NCBI GenBank assembly: GCA_002099365.1
Contig: MSED01000003.1
Coordinates: forward strand, 3,038,001 to 3,102,000
Reading direction: 5' to 3'
DNA: 64,000 nucleotides
From: Phialophora verrucosa
Taxonomy: Eukaryota > Ascomycota > Eurotiomycetes > Chaetothyriales > Herpotrichiellaceae
Shown: positions 21,367-33,100 of the stretch, in pieces
Position numbering within the stretch: the first letter of the stretch is position 1
Layout of the letters: the number at the start of each line of letters is the position of its first letter
Notes under the pieces: model-generated
Told to the model about the DNA's origin: nothing
The model's database searches: none
The model's input: only the letters and a program-made list of their open reading frames with translations
Position numbers and translations under genes: made by a program

Positions 21367-22181
21367 TCAACCACCCTTCTTCATGCCGGTATTCGTAGCG
21401 GCCTTGCCAGGCGAGGAGTCAGATCCTTTTCCATCAAGCGAACCTTTCGCGAGCCTCAAGGTGATCTTGTTGCGCTCCATGTCTACCACTTTCCTCATCC
21501 GCTCCAGATCACCAACGCTCTGACCATCAATGTGGCGGACATTTGATTGACCATATGGCTTCTCGATCAGGAAAGTGTCGGAGATTATCATGACGTTGCC
21601 TGACCAACGAGCCGGGTGAGTTCTTGAAAGAGAATCGAAAAGTGCCTGATCAACGGGGCTAGTGCCCTTCGGACCAACACGGGCTTGAGCCGCTTGCTGC
21701 GCAGCTATGTTCTTAGCAAGTCGCGCTTGTACAGCATTAACATCGATCGCGTTGAGCGCTGGATTAAAGGCGGGCTCGGAGGAGGGCTGAGGAAGTGAGA
21801 GGAGTTGAAAGCTACTGATTTGCGAGATGGGAATGATTCGGTAGGCGCCCGCAGGGGCAACGAGGGAGGCAGAAGTAAACGACGTGCCGGCGACTGCGTT
21901 GGTGTTGAGAACAAGTAGGTTCGTCAATGGATCAGCTGTGTAAACGGTGCCTTCGACGGTAGCCTGGCTCGGTGCAGCTGTGGTAATGCGGACTCTGTCG
22001 GATTGTCAGCAAAGCGGACAAGCAATCCTCCATCTCTGGCGCAGTCTTACCGGCTCCCAATAGCTTGCTGCAGACTCACGTCCTGCGAGACTGAGGACGC
22101 CACGGGCTGAGCTGGCTCGCCCTTGGGCAAAGCAACCGGTACTCTGGTTCCTGCATTCTGGCGCTTCGTCTCTGCTGCCAT
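21367..22181 (-). CDS. LSM12: LSM12 homologue (Lsm + anticodon-binding-like domain)
   Basis: Two exons, 22181..22051 and 21994..21367, with a 56-bp intron; 252 aa. The N-terminal exon gives MAAETKRQN... and the start of an Lsm fold (IGSRVRITT, EGTVYTADPLTNLLVLNT). The C-terminal half has the AD domain: ALNAIDVNAVQARLAKNI, LFDSLSRTHPARWSGNVMII, and the GQSVGDLERMRKVVDME helix. This Lsm-AD order is that of eukaryotic LSM12, an RNA-associated protein found with Pbp1/ataxin-2. The C-terminus is a short polar tail. The upstream neighbour (6PGDH) runs the same way, with a 714-bp gap. Confidence 0.88.
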
Positions 22182-22895
22182 CCTCATGCAAGGCAAGACT
22201 GTCCGTCAGCTGAAGGAGCTATCACGACTACAGCAGTCTCCTGCAGCGGTGCCGCTGGTGGTGAAGCTCCCAGTTATGAGGAGTGCGCGAGAAATTGAAC
22301 AGCAGCCTCGACTCCTCGTCGGGGGGGGCGGAGGCAGCGACCGTCCAGGCTCGTGCCGGTAGTCACGATGCGATGCTCGCTCGCCCCAAATCCAAAGCCA
22401 AACGAATACGCCGGGCGCCAAGATGCGAATGGTGGCAAGGCGAAAGAGGAAGCAAAAGCAAAGTACAAGAAGAGAAAATGAAAGGCGCGGGTGACAAGTC
22501 CAAGAAGTTGATGAGCGCGAGGTGCCGCCGTTGACAGGTGCGGGTTGCAGTTGCGGTTTGGTGGACAAACTTATTTCACGGAAGGGGAACCAGCGACTCG
22601 AGACACGCCGCGCCGCCTCTGATTGGCCTCTCGGCCATTGTGTTTAACCGAATCCCGGAAAGGGGCAAGCACACACAGCACGCACGCTATCGGCTCCGTC
22701 GTACATACTTCGCTGCAGCATCACTTTTCTTTGACCCAGGCACAAGAAAGCCCAAATATGAACACTATCTATGCCGTGGATATACACCCGGAACCTACAA
22801 CCGTGCGCCGCGCGCAGGCGTGCTGCATACGATTCCTGCTATGTCTTCTCCCGAGCGACCCGGGGGACGGATGCCCATTTCGATGCACAATGCGT
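22182..22895. promoter_or_regulatory. Intergenic: LSM12 promoter and 6PGDH 3' end
   Basis: 714 bp containing the promoter of LSM12 and the 3' UTR of the 6PGDH gene. No gene seen. Confidence 0.4.
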
Positions 22896-24693
22896 CTATG
22901 CGTTGTAGGTGGAAGCAGACACGTTTCCACCACGACCAGTCCAGTTGACGTGGATGTGGTCGCCGGACTTGTACTTCTCGTTGGCATACTCGGGCTTGAT
23001 GATGAAAGTGTGAGCGCCGAAGTAGTCACGTTGGGCCTGGAGCAAGTTGGCGGGCAGGTCCTTGGTGCGGTATCCGTCGAAGAAGGCCAGAGCAGTGCTG
23101 AAAGCAGGCATGGGAATACCGGCCTTGACCGCATATGCAACCACGTCTCTCCAGCCCTCTTGAGCCTGGTGAATGGCCTTGTTGAAGAAATCGTTGAACA
23201 GAAGGTTTTCGAGATCAGGTTCGGCACGGTAGGCGGCGGTGATGTCCTTCAGGAAGACCGATCGGATGATACAACCACCACGCCACATGAGCGCAATCGA
23301 TGGCTTGTTGAGCTTCCAGCCGTATTGCTTGGCAGCCTGCATAAGAGTCAGCACACGCGGAGGTGAGATGGAGTCGACAGTCCACTTACGGTCTGCATCA
23401 GCATGAAACCCTGGGCGTAGGAGATGATCTTAGACGCGTAAAGCCCTTGTTCCAGGTTCTTGAGGAACGTAACACGATCACCGCTGAAAGATGGCTTGGG
23501 GCCGCTGAGAACTTTCTCGGCACGGGTACGCTCGTCCTTGATCGAAGACAAGCAACGGGCAAAGACGGCCTCGCCAATCAGGGTGACAGGCATGCCGAGA
23601 TCGAGGGCGTTGATAGCAGTCCACTTGCCGGTACCCTTCTGACCGGCAGAGTCGAGGATCTTCTCAACAAGTGGCTTGCCGTCATCGTCGTTGAAACGGA
23701 GGACATCTCGGGTGATTTCAATCAGGAAGGAGTCGAGGACACCATTGTTCCATTTGGCAAACTCGTCTCCCATCTCGGCGTAGGTCATTCCGAGGCCTCG
23801 CTTCATAATGTCGTAGGCCTAAACTGGAGTCAGTGGTGGCCTGAGAACACGGCTGTGAAATGAGCTCACCTCGCAAATCAGTTGCATATCACCATACTCA
23901 ATACCGTTGTGGACCATCTTGACGTAGTGACCAGCACCCTCGTCACCGACCCAGTCGCAACAGGGCTCGCCGTCGGATTTGGCTGCAATGCTCTGGAAGA
24001 TGTCCTTGATATATGGCCAGGCCTCCTCGTTACCACCGGGCATGAGGGAAGGACCATAACGGGCACCTTCTTCCCCACCGGACACACCAGTGCCCACGAA
24101 TCGAATGCCCTTCTCGGCAAGGTATCTGGTGCGGCGGTTGGAGTCGGGGTAGTGGGAGTTTCCACCGTCAATGATGATATCGCCCTTGTCGCAGAATGGC
24201 AGCAGCTTCTCGATGAAGTCGTCGACGGCAGGGCCAGCCATGACCAAAAGCATCATACGACGGGGTCTCTTGAGCTTGGAAACGAATTCCTCGATCGAGT
24301 GGGCCCCGACAATGGACTTGCCTGAGGTTGATGTTAGCCCCAAATCGGCTGCGGACAGGACGTTGCAAATTACCCTTGGCCTCATTTTCGAGGAAGCGGT
24401 CGACCTTGGATACCGTTCGGTTGAAGGCAACGACAGTGAAACCGTGGTCGGCAGCGTTCAAGATCAAATTCTGGCCCATGACCGCAAGGCCAATGAGACC
24501 GAAATCACCACTGGGTTCGGACTGCGCAGAGCCGACCTTGAGGCCAGCCAGTCGCGCTCTATAGTTAGCATCCTGTTTGTCAATCGGTGTAATCACCAAG
24601 GAAATGCGCGACACTCAGATGGAGTTTGGAAACAGTGGTTGGGTGGACATTCAAGCAACGCTCGGGTGGTGCGACTTACACTGGGCCCGACAT
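22896..24693 (-). CDS. GND1: 6-phosphogluconate dehydrogenase, decarboxylating
   Basis: Five exons, 24693..24680, 24558..24374, 24321..23870, 23818..23390 and 23336..22896; 506 aa. Exon 1 is only 14 nt (MSGP plus two bases). The NADP-binding motif GLAVMGQNLILNAAD is in exon 2. GNSHYPDSNRRTRYL, GVSGGEEGARYGPSLMPGG and the catalytic HYVKMVHNGIEYGDMQL follow in exon 3. The helical domain contains GTGKWT and DYFGAHTF, and the C-terminus matches the family. It makes ribulose 5-phosphate and NADPH in the oxidative pentose phosphate pathway, in the cytosol. The residues between MSGP and the Rossmann motif (ARLAGLKVGSAQSEP) are a short fungal-type extension. Every junction keeps phase and restores conserved sequence. 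Confidence 0.95.
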
Positions 24694-25828
24694 GTTGACG
24701 GTTAAATCGAGTGCAAGGTTGACTTGGATTGCTCTGAAGGGTGGATCGTGGTGAGGTTGAAGAAGGCGAGGGCTTCAATCGAGTCTCTGTCTAATGCACC
24801 GAAAAAGACGAGAGTCACGAATGTTTAGAAAGAGAAAAGGAAGGAGCAGGACGGGAATTGGCAGTAATATGTTGGTTAGAACTGATTACAGCAAGCAAAC
24901 GACAGGCACTCGAACCCCACCAAACAAATTCTCGCAGACGGCTCCATGGAGGGGCAGGTGAAGTAGCCATCGGAACCTTGGGGACTGAGTCGCCCTCCGC
25001 GGGCTGACTACTCATACCATGCGTTCTGTCCACTCATCGAGGCACGGTCAGTTCCCCAATAAAGTGTCTACTTCACGAAAGGGATTACGTAGATGTTGTC
25101 CATGGCGATTCAATAAGCCAGCAATAGTCCGCAAGAAAGCCATGTGCTGCTGGGATTCGTGAATAACCACAGGCGGGTTGACTCAGCAGTGAACAACGGG
25201 CAAGCATTACTGATAGGTGACGCTTGTTGCTGCGATTGCCGGGATCGTGGTCCCGAGCAAGTCCGAAAATAGCCGGCCGGATATGCCAACACCAGCCGTT
25301 TCTTTTGGCCGCTTTGTTGGAAGATGGCTTTCGGGTTGAACACCTCCTGAACTGTCGACAGCGCTGCGGAGTCTTAGCGGTAATGAGGACCATCTTAGTT
25401 GACAGTCGCCCTTGTAGCAATAATCGAAGCGGAAGGTAGCAACTCCGAGCGACCAAACCCTGAGACCTTCAGTTGAAAATTTGCTCGTGCAGAACGATTG
25501 GGCAGATCTGTCCGCGTGGGTCATGCTCTATTTGCCTTAGTGCTTCGCTACACCTTCCTTGATACGCCGGCAGATGTCACTTCCTCTGTAGACATTTGTG
25601 GTTGATCGAAGGCTGCGGCGACCGACGAACATTCGACGTTGTTTGACAGTAACTCTTTCGCATTCAACGTCGATTAGGATAACCACACTTGCGCCTGTCT
25701 CTCCACACGCTTCGCATCCCTGTGATCTCGTCAACGAGGCTCGCTTGCTGTGCTACAAAGTCAACTTGAGAGGGGCATCTGGTACGTCACTGACACCAGC
25801 AATCTCACTTCCAGATCACACATTCATC
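24694..25828. promoter_or_regulatory. Divergent intergenic region, GND1 / RBM42-like
   Basis: 1.13 kb with both promoters. An open frame continues upstream of the RBM42-like ATG at 25829 but lacks protein character. No gene seen. Confidence 0.45.
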
Positions 25829-26794
25829 ATGTCATACCCTCCGCCTCCAGGTCTAAACACCTCTCAGCCTCCCGCTTCGCTGCCTGCGCGGCCGCCGCCT
25901 TCAGCTTTTAGCCCCGCACCGGCATTCAAGGCAGCTACGAACAGCGTAACTAAACCTGCGTTTACAGCGTTTGCGCCTCGATCGGTAGCGAACACGTATC
26001 GCACGAGCAGCCCGGCGCAATTTCCCACACCTCCTGCCACCAGCTACAGCTTGGGATCATCATATCAGCCACCGGGATCACAGGCTCAATATGACCCTTC
26101 GTACTCGAGCGCTCCTCAAATCCGCAATCCCTTCGCCCCGACACCAGATACTGAATCCTCTGCGAGTCCGTATCCTGGCTACGATCCTGAATACGAAGCT
26201 CAAGTCCAGCAATGGCAGTCCGCCTACTTGAGTAATAGTGTCGGTAGCAGCGCTACTCCGAAACCTTCGGCAGGGTCGCACAACATTCCATCTTCGACTA
26301 CAACCACGACCACATCCCAGAAAGAGTCCACGATCCAGAGCAAGGATGACACGCCCAAGACAGTCCACCGTAGCGGCGGCGGGACAAGCTGGACAGATCC
26401 AACACTCCTAGAATGGGATCCTGCTCACTTCCGCATCTTTGTCGGCAACCTTGCGGGCGAAACGACTGACGACTCTCTGCTCAAGGCCTTTGCGCAGTAC
26501 CCCTCCGTACAGAAAGCCCGCGTCATCCGCGATAAACGAACCACGAAATCCAAAGGCTACGGATTTGTAAGTTTCGCCGACGGAGACGATTACTTCCGAG
26601 CCGCAAGGGACATGGCTGGCAAATACATAGGCAGTCACCCAGTCACAATCAAGAAGGCGAATACGGATGTGCGCCCCACGACGGTGAAGCAGAACAACAA
26701 AGGCAAGGGTGCTGGTGGACATGGGAAGGTGCAGAACGGTGGTGTGCAGAAGAAGCAGCCGAAGACCAAGGGCGGATTGAAGGTTCTTGGATGA
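25829..26794 (+). CDS. RBM42-like RNA-binding protein (single RRM)
   Basis: Single exon, 321 aa, started at MSYPPPPGLN (25829). The first ~200 residues are Pro/Ser/Thr/Ala-rich and disordered. The RRM is at about residues 200-290: RNP2 is FRIFVGNLAG and RNP1 is KGYGFVSF. The sequence from FVGNLAGETTDDSLLKAF to the end of the RRM, with RVIRDKRTTKSKGYGFVSF and GKYIGSHPVTIKKA, is very close to the RRM of metazoan RBM42, an mRNA-binding and splicing-associated protein. A Lys/Gly-rich tail follows. The longer upstream frame starting at 25598 was not used because its text looks like 5' UTR. Confidence 0.88.
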   Translation: MSYPPPPGLNTSQPPASLPARPPPSAFSPAPAFKAATNSVTKPAFTAFAPRSVANTYRTSSPAQFPTPPATSYSLGSSYQPPGSQAQYDPSYSSAPQIRNPFAPTPDTESSASPYPGYDPEYEAQVQQWQSAYLSNSVGSSATPKPSAGSHNIPSSTTTTTTSQKESTIQSKDDTPKTVHRSGGGTSWTDPTLLEWDPAHFRIFVGNLAGETTDDSLLKAFAQYPSVQKARVIRDKRTTKSKGYGFVSFADGDDYFRAARDMAGKYIGSHPVTIKKANTDVRPTTVKQNNKGKGAGGHGKVQNGGVQKKQPKTKGGLKVLG

Positions 26795-27872
26795 GGAATA
26801 CGACCCCACGGAGAGAGTGCGCCTTCGTCTCAGCAAGAGGGTTGACAGAAGTATTTGCTCAAGCGACACGGACAACTCACCATATGCATCTCACCAGTGT
26901 GGATGGATTGAGATGAAGAAAGAGAAAGATATACTATCACGACAGCAAGCGTATACAACCAGGAGACTGCCTCACCACCTGGAGGATCACACGGTTAGAC
27001 TGAAGGAGAACTGCCTCAAACTTCGCCCCAGACTTATTGCGTCGTGCAGGAATCTCAGGACGGGTTTCAGAGCTGCCGTCCACTTGGACTGCCGGCTCAC
27101 GACGCCAACTCTTGGTGTTAATACGTCGAGAGCTTGGAGGCGGATATGGTGCAAGGCGCGACAGCTCCGAGGTCGTCGAGCGGAACAGCGGATGGGGCAA
27201 TTCGATCTGCCACTAAGACATGGAGGCATGTTCATACCAGAACAAGCCAGTGGGGTGAGGTTTCACACCGGAGTCAACATGAGTGATTGCCCTACCAGAA
27301 CAAAGGTAGAAGCGGGTCTGATGGTTAGGTACAGAGGGCAACTCCCCAGGATATAAGTGCCACGCTGAAAGTAGGGTGTTTCTTATTGGCGGGCTCAGCT
27401 CAACATCAGTCTTCGGTTGAGATGATAGTCATCGATGACAGCGGAAATAGGTAACTGCATATACAATAGGCATTTCCAAGTCTTTGCCACACCGATCCTT
27501 CTACAGTACCAGCAAATTTGCCTGTGGAGTTGATCACGCATGCCAGAAACACGTGGCTAGTTCAACTTAGTGCAAAGAGATGCTCTCGACAACATCCACT
27601 AGAGAAAGTCACGCTGGGATGACATGCAATGCCAAAGCGCACTCGTTGCACACCGTACTTTGCCTCATGGTTTCTTCATAATTTGCCCTTCATCGCCGAC
27701 GCCTCCAGGGAGCCAGCCCCATGGCGACGGGGACCGGGTACGGAGAGGCATCTAAACGCGTAACACCGTCCAAGTAGACCACCGTATTCGGCCAGATCGC
27801 AGTTTTCAGGTCGGCATCACTCCCCACCATTACTTGTTCCATCAAATTTCGCCCGTTTCGTATTTCCTCTCG
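26795..27872. other. Intergenic region, no gene assigned
   Basis: 1.08 kb between two tandem genes. Overlapping open frames occur near 26787-27356 (plus) and 26937-27200 (minus), but neither shows a family motif or a plausible splice partner. It holds the RBM42-like 3' UTR and the promoter of the next regulator. Confidence 0.4.
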
Positions 27873-30398
27873 ATGCAAGTTGTTTGGGAAGCGGACACTG
27901 CGGCCTTTGCCAGCCGCAAAAGAGCAGCGCGGGCATGTCAGAAATGTCGAGCTGCCAAAAAGCGGTGTCACCACACCTTTCAACGCCCGCCAGATCAGCA
28001 AGCCGATACGGATGGGCTGGAAAGAGTACTACCCAATCTGACTCACAAAGAGCCCATCCGCTTCGTCGGTGATCTCAACCCGGAGTCGATATTGGCCGAT
28101 CTATCATCACGGAGACAGGGCACTCAACGTGTCAGTAGAGTTGGTACTTGGGTTGAACAGTCCCGAGACGTGCAGGATAGCTTACCGCCAGATGACCTTG
28201 GGCCTCCTCCTCCGCAGAAGTCAGGAGAGAAAACGCCTCTGAATGTTGAGAAGTATGGCAGAGTGGAAGGCGGCCGCAGGACGTTGACTGGTCACCAGCG
28301 GAACTATTTGCAGGCCGTAGGAGCCTTCCGAGTCCTGCCCAAAGCCACCCAGGATGCAATGGTCACCACTTACATCGCTTGTTTCGATGGACTTCTGCCT
28401 ATCCTAAATGGCATGAAGTTGCTCAAAGACTACAGCGAAGGGCGATGCTCGATATTCTTGATGCAGGCGATATGTCTGGTGACCTGCAAGACAGAGGAGG
28501 CAGCACCTTACCTTCGACTCTATGATGACGGACCACTTCTCGATCCAATACCATTCGCACGGAGTCTGCATACGGGACTGGATGCCGCGATGAAGGCAGA
28601 TCTCGAACCTGATCGAATCACAAAGATCCAAATCCTGACTCTGATGCATCTGCATAATGATGGTCCCGGGGGCATTGAAGAGTCTTCACTCCATCTGTCC
28701 ATGGCGATCCACGATGCATGGACCTCGGGTCTACACATCCACACCCCGGGAAGGACCCTGAAAGATCAATCAAGCATGTTATGGTGGACTATTTGGACGC
28801 TTGACAAGATTAATGCTTGTCTAGGTGGTAGGCCGATCGTGATAGCGAACAGGGACGTCGATATATCCCGCCCACCGCTGGAAAGCACAATTCCCAGGAG
28901 TAATGTCATCAACATGTGGCTGAGGTTGGGCGATCTCCTCGACGACGTCATTGAATTCTACAGACCGACTGCAGACCCAGACTGCACTGGGTGGGAAACA
29001 GAGTTCCCAACATACAATTCACTGGCGGAGGGAATTGATCTCGACTTACTCCATGGGTCAGAACGAAGTATGTGTGTTCCTTTATAACTTGCTCAACGCC
29101 ATCACCATCTACTGACTCTTCTAGACGTTCTGGAGATCTGCTACCTCGTGATCTCGATTCTCTCGTGCCGTGCCGGCGGACCTACAACTGCAAGCTATGC
29201 CCGTCGCATTTTGGCTGCCAGTCGAATACAGGACCTCCTTTCAGATGGCAAACACTTATCAGTTCCGCCGCTTCCTCTGATTCCCTACGCAGTCGGCCTC
29301 ACGCTGACGGTAACCTATCGCGGCCTTCGAGACAACGCGTTCGACGATTGCGAGCGGGCTCAAGCAGACTTGGCAACGAGATGCGAAATGTTAGAAGCGT
29401 TGAGTACGTATTGGTGGACAGCCGATGCCATGGCCAGACTCGGAAGAAAGGCGCTCAAGAGTCTCAAAGAGACTGGTGTGAGGAAAGCTAGCATCGCCAA
29501 TATCGCCAACGCGATGGAAGCGGAAGTCAGTGCCTGTAAATTCGGACCCTTTGAGGGAAGACCCCACCGTTCGAGCCACAATGCCACTCCTGCGACAACG
29601 TCCGGAAGCACGCGCGGCCCTTCAACAGTGGTATCTTCCGGCAGCGGCGGAGGTAATGGGCTGCATGTCCTCTCTGATGCCGCGGCCGCCCACTCCAATC
29701 CCACACCAGGAGTCGCAAAACCAGGATCTCCCTCCACAATCCGCAGCGGCGGTCGAAGAAGTAGCGCGACCGCTACTCCGACGCTAACAAGCACGTCGAC
29801 GCTGAAATCCCCTATACCAACCACTAGCACTAGCACTAGCGGTGGCACTGGCACTTCCCAGCAGCATGTCGGAAACAGCTACGCCTCAGGTTACAGCCAG
29901 GTTGTCGCCTCGAATGGGGCAACCAACTACAACGTCAACTCCAATCGACCTTCCAGACTACCCATGCCGGGCTCCATCTCCCTGAATGGCAATCCGCACG
30001 CGCCCACCACTCTTTCCCACCCATTCGCGTCCGGCTCCATGACCGCGCCGTTCAATCCTGCCATGGACGCGCATCCCTCCTTCGGCTTGTACGACTCGTC
30101 CTTCAACGATCTCGACAATCTCTTCGAAGGCTTCTTCGACCTGTCCATGCCGACGATTTGGCAGGACCCGTTGTTCGATGGAGACGCCTTCTCGAGCGCC
30201 GATTTGGATCTAGCCATGAGCGGGGTGGATACGACGTTGGCCGGCATCCATGACGCTACTGATGGGTACGAGGCTGTCACGGCCGAGAGCGGGCTGCTCA
30301 GCGGAGGGACGGGTGCGATGGGCGGGAAGATGCCAGGAAGCATCGCTACAGGAGCACAGTCGAGTGGAGGAGGATATCCAGAAATCGCGATGCATTGA
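27873..30398 (+). CDS. Fungal-specific transcription factor with an incomplete zinc cluster
   Basis: Two exons, 27873..29067 and 29125..30398, with a 57-bp intron; 822 aa. Near the N-terminus, KRAARACQKCRAAKKRCHH gives Cys22, Cys25 and Cys32 of a Zn2Cys6 cluster, but the second half (three more Cys) is absent and His33-His34 follow instead. Residues about 165-480 are a fungal-specific regulatory domain, with LLPILNGMKLLKDYSEGRC and SMLWWTIWTLDKINACLGGRP. The C-terminal third is Ser/Thr/Gly/Asn-rich with a short TS repeat. It ends in an acidic-hydrophobic stretch (LDNLFEGFFDLSMP) that could be an activation domain. The target pathway is unknown. The start could lie further upstream if a 5' exon was missed, which might also bear on the zinc cluster. 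Confidence 0.85.
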
Positions 30399-30712
30399 CG
30401 AGAATGAGCAAGCGCATAATATGGGAATCACATGGCAGGGTGTTACGTTATGGATAATGATAGGGATCACGGTTTTCCAGAATGAACTGGACAGAATCAC
30501 ATAGGCGCATCCCATGCAGATATGACAGGAACCAGTTCGCAGCGTCTCGCGGTTTCACGGAGTGAGCGGGTTTGACAGAGTGAAGATGTATGGGTGTTCA
30601 AAGATTAAGATGCGTATATGATGGAATAATGGTTGAGCACACACCTTCTGATTCTGTGCCACGTTGCATCCACCTAGAGCATTCGCCCCATCAAGTCTAC
30701 CGCACATTTTCT
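30399..30712. other. Convergent intergenic gap
   Basis: 314 bp between the regulator stop and the OCT1 stop; shared 3' UTR space, nothing else seen. Confidence 0.4.
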
Positions 30713-33100
30713 CTACTCAACCTCGCCCACGCCACTTGCACCAACGCCCCATCGTCCAACCTCCAACATGGCCTCATCGCCTCCCTCGGCCAAGATCCCT
30801 TTCCCTTCTCCCAGAAGGCCCTCAAGGCACAGCCAAGGATCTCTCCCACCGCCCCACTTAAGCACCTCCTCTTTAAACCTCTCGCCCGCCCGCCTGTCCA
30901 CTGCGCCGGCATTCTCTCCACTCCGAAATACGTTCTTCCACACTCGTCGCGCGATCGCCGTATCGAACAGATAAGAGTAGTAGCTCGCGCCGTAGCCGTG
31001 CAGATGCCCGAAGAAGCCCTGCCAGCTGGTGCCCCACGGCTCGGGTACACTGCCGTATTTGTTCCACACGTCGTAGTACACGGCCGTGGAGTCGTATCTC
31101 CCGGAGTTGAGGGCGCGAACAGGGCCGTCGCCGTGGTATACCTGGTCGAGAATGCTCATCAGGATCTGAGCTTCGTTATTGGAAGCGCCCTGACGTGAAG
31201 TTTCTCTGGAAGATTCCGATGCCAGGAGGCCGACCAATTCCTCGGCCATAGGCGCGTCGGTTTCGTAATGGCGGGCGAAGAGTTTCAAGACTGAGGGGTC
31301 CGTTGCGAAGGATTCCATGAGCACGGAGGGGAGTTCGGAGAAATCCGTGGCCACGCGGGTTCCACTGATGCCTTGCATTGAGGTTCTGCCTAGGATGGAA
31401 TGAATGGCGTGGCCCATCTCGTGGAAGAGCGAGATCAGATTGTATTGGCTTAGGAGGGCGGGCTCATCGGCGGTGCTAGAGTGAGGGAACCCACAGACGA
31501 GGGCGATGACGGGGATTTGATGGTGTATTATTTTCCCAGAGGTACCATCCGTGGACCGGAGTGTGGGCATGCCGTTATTCAACGCTTCCTCTCGTTCGGC
31601 GCAGTCGCGGATTTCTTCGTCGGAGATTTCGCGGGAGCATAGGAGCGTGAAGTGAGCAGGGTGGGATTGCTTTCCCGGGCGGGAGAATAAGTCGCAGTAC
31701 ATGGTGGCGATGTGTTCCTGCTTATCGGTGTAGACGTCCAGGCGGCGCACATCAGGGTGCCAGATTTCTCCCTGCGCAGTATCTTTGGGGACGAAGCGCA
31801 CTCCATAAAGGGAGTCGAAAAGACTCGAGAGACCTTGCATCACGTGGCCGAGGGCGAAGTAGGAGCGTGCGCTTTCATGTAAGCGCGATTTGGACGTTCG
31901 TGGTCCGGAAGCACCTTCCATCTGATGGAGTTTGGCGAGCAGATAGTTGTGATCCCAAGGATCGAGGTCTCTGGCGCCTAGGTCTATTTTCCGTTTCAGT
32001 TCCATGAGGGGTGCGAGCTCTTTCTGGACGTGAATCTTGTTGTTTGCGTTGATCGACTCGAGAAAGTTGTTAACTGCTTCAGGCGTCTTGGCCATTTTCT
32101 CAATCAGGGTCATTTGCGCGAAATTATCGAAGCCTGTGAGTTTGGCGAGCTGTGCTCGACGGAGAAGCAGCTGCTCAAGGGTCGCGATGGTCTTCTTCGA
32201 GGCACTTCGTTCGGCCATGTACATTTCCTTCCGTGTTGCAGGGTCCTTGACCGAATGGAGGACCATCTTTGACCATCTGCTGGATACTGGGATCTGAGCT
32301 CGTTCGCGGTACTTAAGGCTTTGGATCAAGGTAGGGTCTAGGCCGTCTAGTTGCCGCGCCGAGAATGATACATACTCCTTCGCGTGGTCCATCTGATTGA
32401 TGAAGTCGTTCCCAAGCTGTACAATATCGTTCGAAAGCGAGACGAACTGATGCCTCTGCGTGTCTGGAAGATGGATTCCAGACTTGGCGAAATCCCTCAT
32501 CAGGAGCACGGCGACCATTTTCTCTTCTTCGTTCCATTGCGACCGAACTTCTGGCATGTCCCAGGCCTTTTTGAGTTGGTCATTCAACCCGGTGGTTGTG
32601 TTCAATTCATTCATGTATTGGAACATGAGAGAATATGAAGCGGACGCGGCGGCGGCAACATCGGCGCTGGGGTGGATGCTCCTTATGAAATCTGACAGGT
32701 CTATTACTCGACATAGCAGGTCACTGAGACGATCCAAGTCTCTAGGAATCGTCTTGTATTCTTCAGCGGTCGAAGCAGCGAGTGTCCTCTCCACCAACCT
32801 CTTGCACTGCACGACCGATGTCTCTGCAAACTTCTGGAACCCTTTGGGGTTGGTCAAGAGTGTGTTTCCTATCAAGCCCGATCGTCGTGTGTGGGACGCT
32901 TTGGACAGGCTTTTCCGGTTGAACACCTCGCGCAGGAGATCATCGTCGCCCTTGCTTCGAGCAGAAGGGTTTCCATTCAGGTAAGCGGAACGGAAGGCGT
33001 TATCGTCGTCCACAACGCCCGCAGCTGTGCTGTTGTATCTGAGCTGCTTGCGCAGGCATCTGGCACAAGTCCATGGCTGTCGCCGCAGCACTTTGTGCAT
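30713..33100 (-). CDS. OCT1: Mitochondrial intermediate peptidase OCT1
   Basis: Single exon, 795 aa. The N-terminus MHKVLRRQPWTCARCLRKQ is a basic mitochondrial presequence. The body is a full M3-family thimet-type metallopeptidase, and the zinc site HEMGH is at residues 560-564 (within LISLFHEMGHAIHSILGRT), followed by FSELPSVLMESFA with the third ligand Glu. OCT1 removes an octapeptide from matrix proteins after first cleavage by the general processing peptidase. Length matches fungal OCT1. About 75 residues at the C-terminus after LFDTAIARRVWKNVF are Gly/Glu-rich. It is divergent from a MICOS subunit gene across 260 bp. Confidence 0.95.
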   Translation of the reverse strand: MHKVLRRQPWTCARCLRKQLRYNSTAAGVVDDDNAFRSAYLNGNPSARSKGDDDLLREVFNRKSLSKASHTRRSGLIGNTLLTNPKGFQKFAETSVVQCKRLVERTLAASTAEEYKTIPRDLDRLSDLLCRVIDLSDFIRSIHPSADVAAAASASYSLMFQYMNELNTTTGLNDQLKKAWDMPEVRSQWNEEEKMVAVLLMRDFAKSGIHLPDTQRHQFVSLSNDIVQLGNDFINQMDHAKEYVSFSARQLDGLDPTLIQSLKYRERAQIPVSSRWSKMVLHSVKDPATRKEMYMAERSASKKTIATLEQLLLRRAQLAKLTGFDNFAQMTLIEKMAKTPEAVNNFLESINANNKIHVQKELAPLMELKRKIDLGARDLDPWDHNYLLAKLHQMEGASGPRTSKSRLHESARSYFALGHVMQGLSSLFDSLYGVRFVPKDTAQGEIWHPDVRRLDVYTDKQEHIATMYCDLFSRPGKQSHPAHFTLLCSREISDEEIRDCAEREEALNNGMPTLRSTDGTSGKIIHHQIPVIALVCGFPHSSTADEPALLSQYNLISLFHEMGHAIHSILGRTSMQGISGTRVATDFSELPSVLMESFATDPSVLKLFARHYETDAPMAEELVGLLASESSRETSRQGASNNEAQILMSILDQVYHGDGPVRALNSGRYDSTAVYYDVWNKYGSVPEPWGTSWQGFFGHLHGYGASYYSYLFDTAIARRVWKNVFRSGENAGAVDRRAGERFKEEVLKWGGGRDPWLCLEGLLGEGKGILAEGGDEAMLEVGRWGVGASGVGEVE

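Noticed and set aside
24900..24935. tRNA-like GGTTCGAGTGCC word on the minus strand
   Set aside because: Only a T-loop-like string; no matching T stem, anticodon arm or acceptor stem around it.
26787..27356. 189-codon plus frame overlapping the RBM42-like 3' end
   Set aside because: Begins inside the RBM42-like coding end in another frame, shows no motif, and the antisense strand is equally open.
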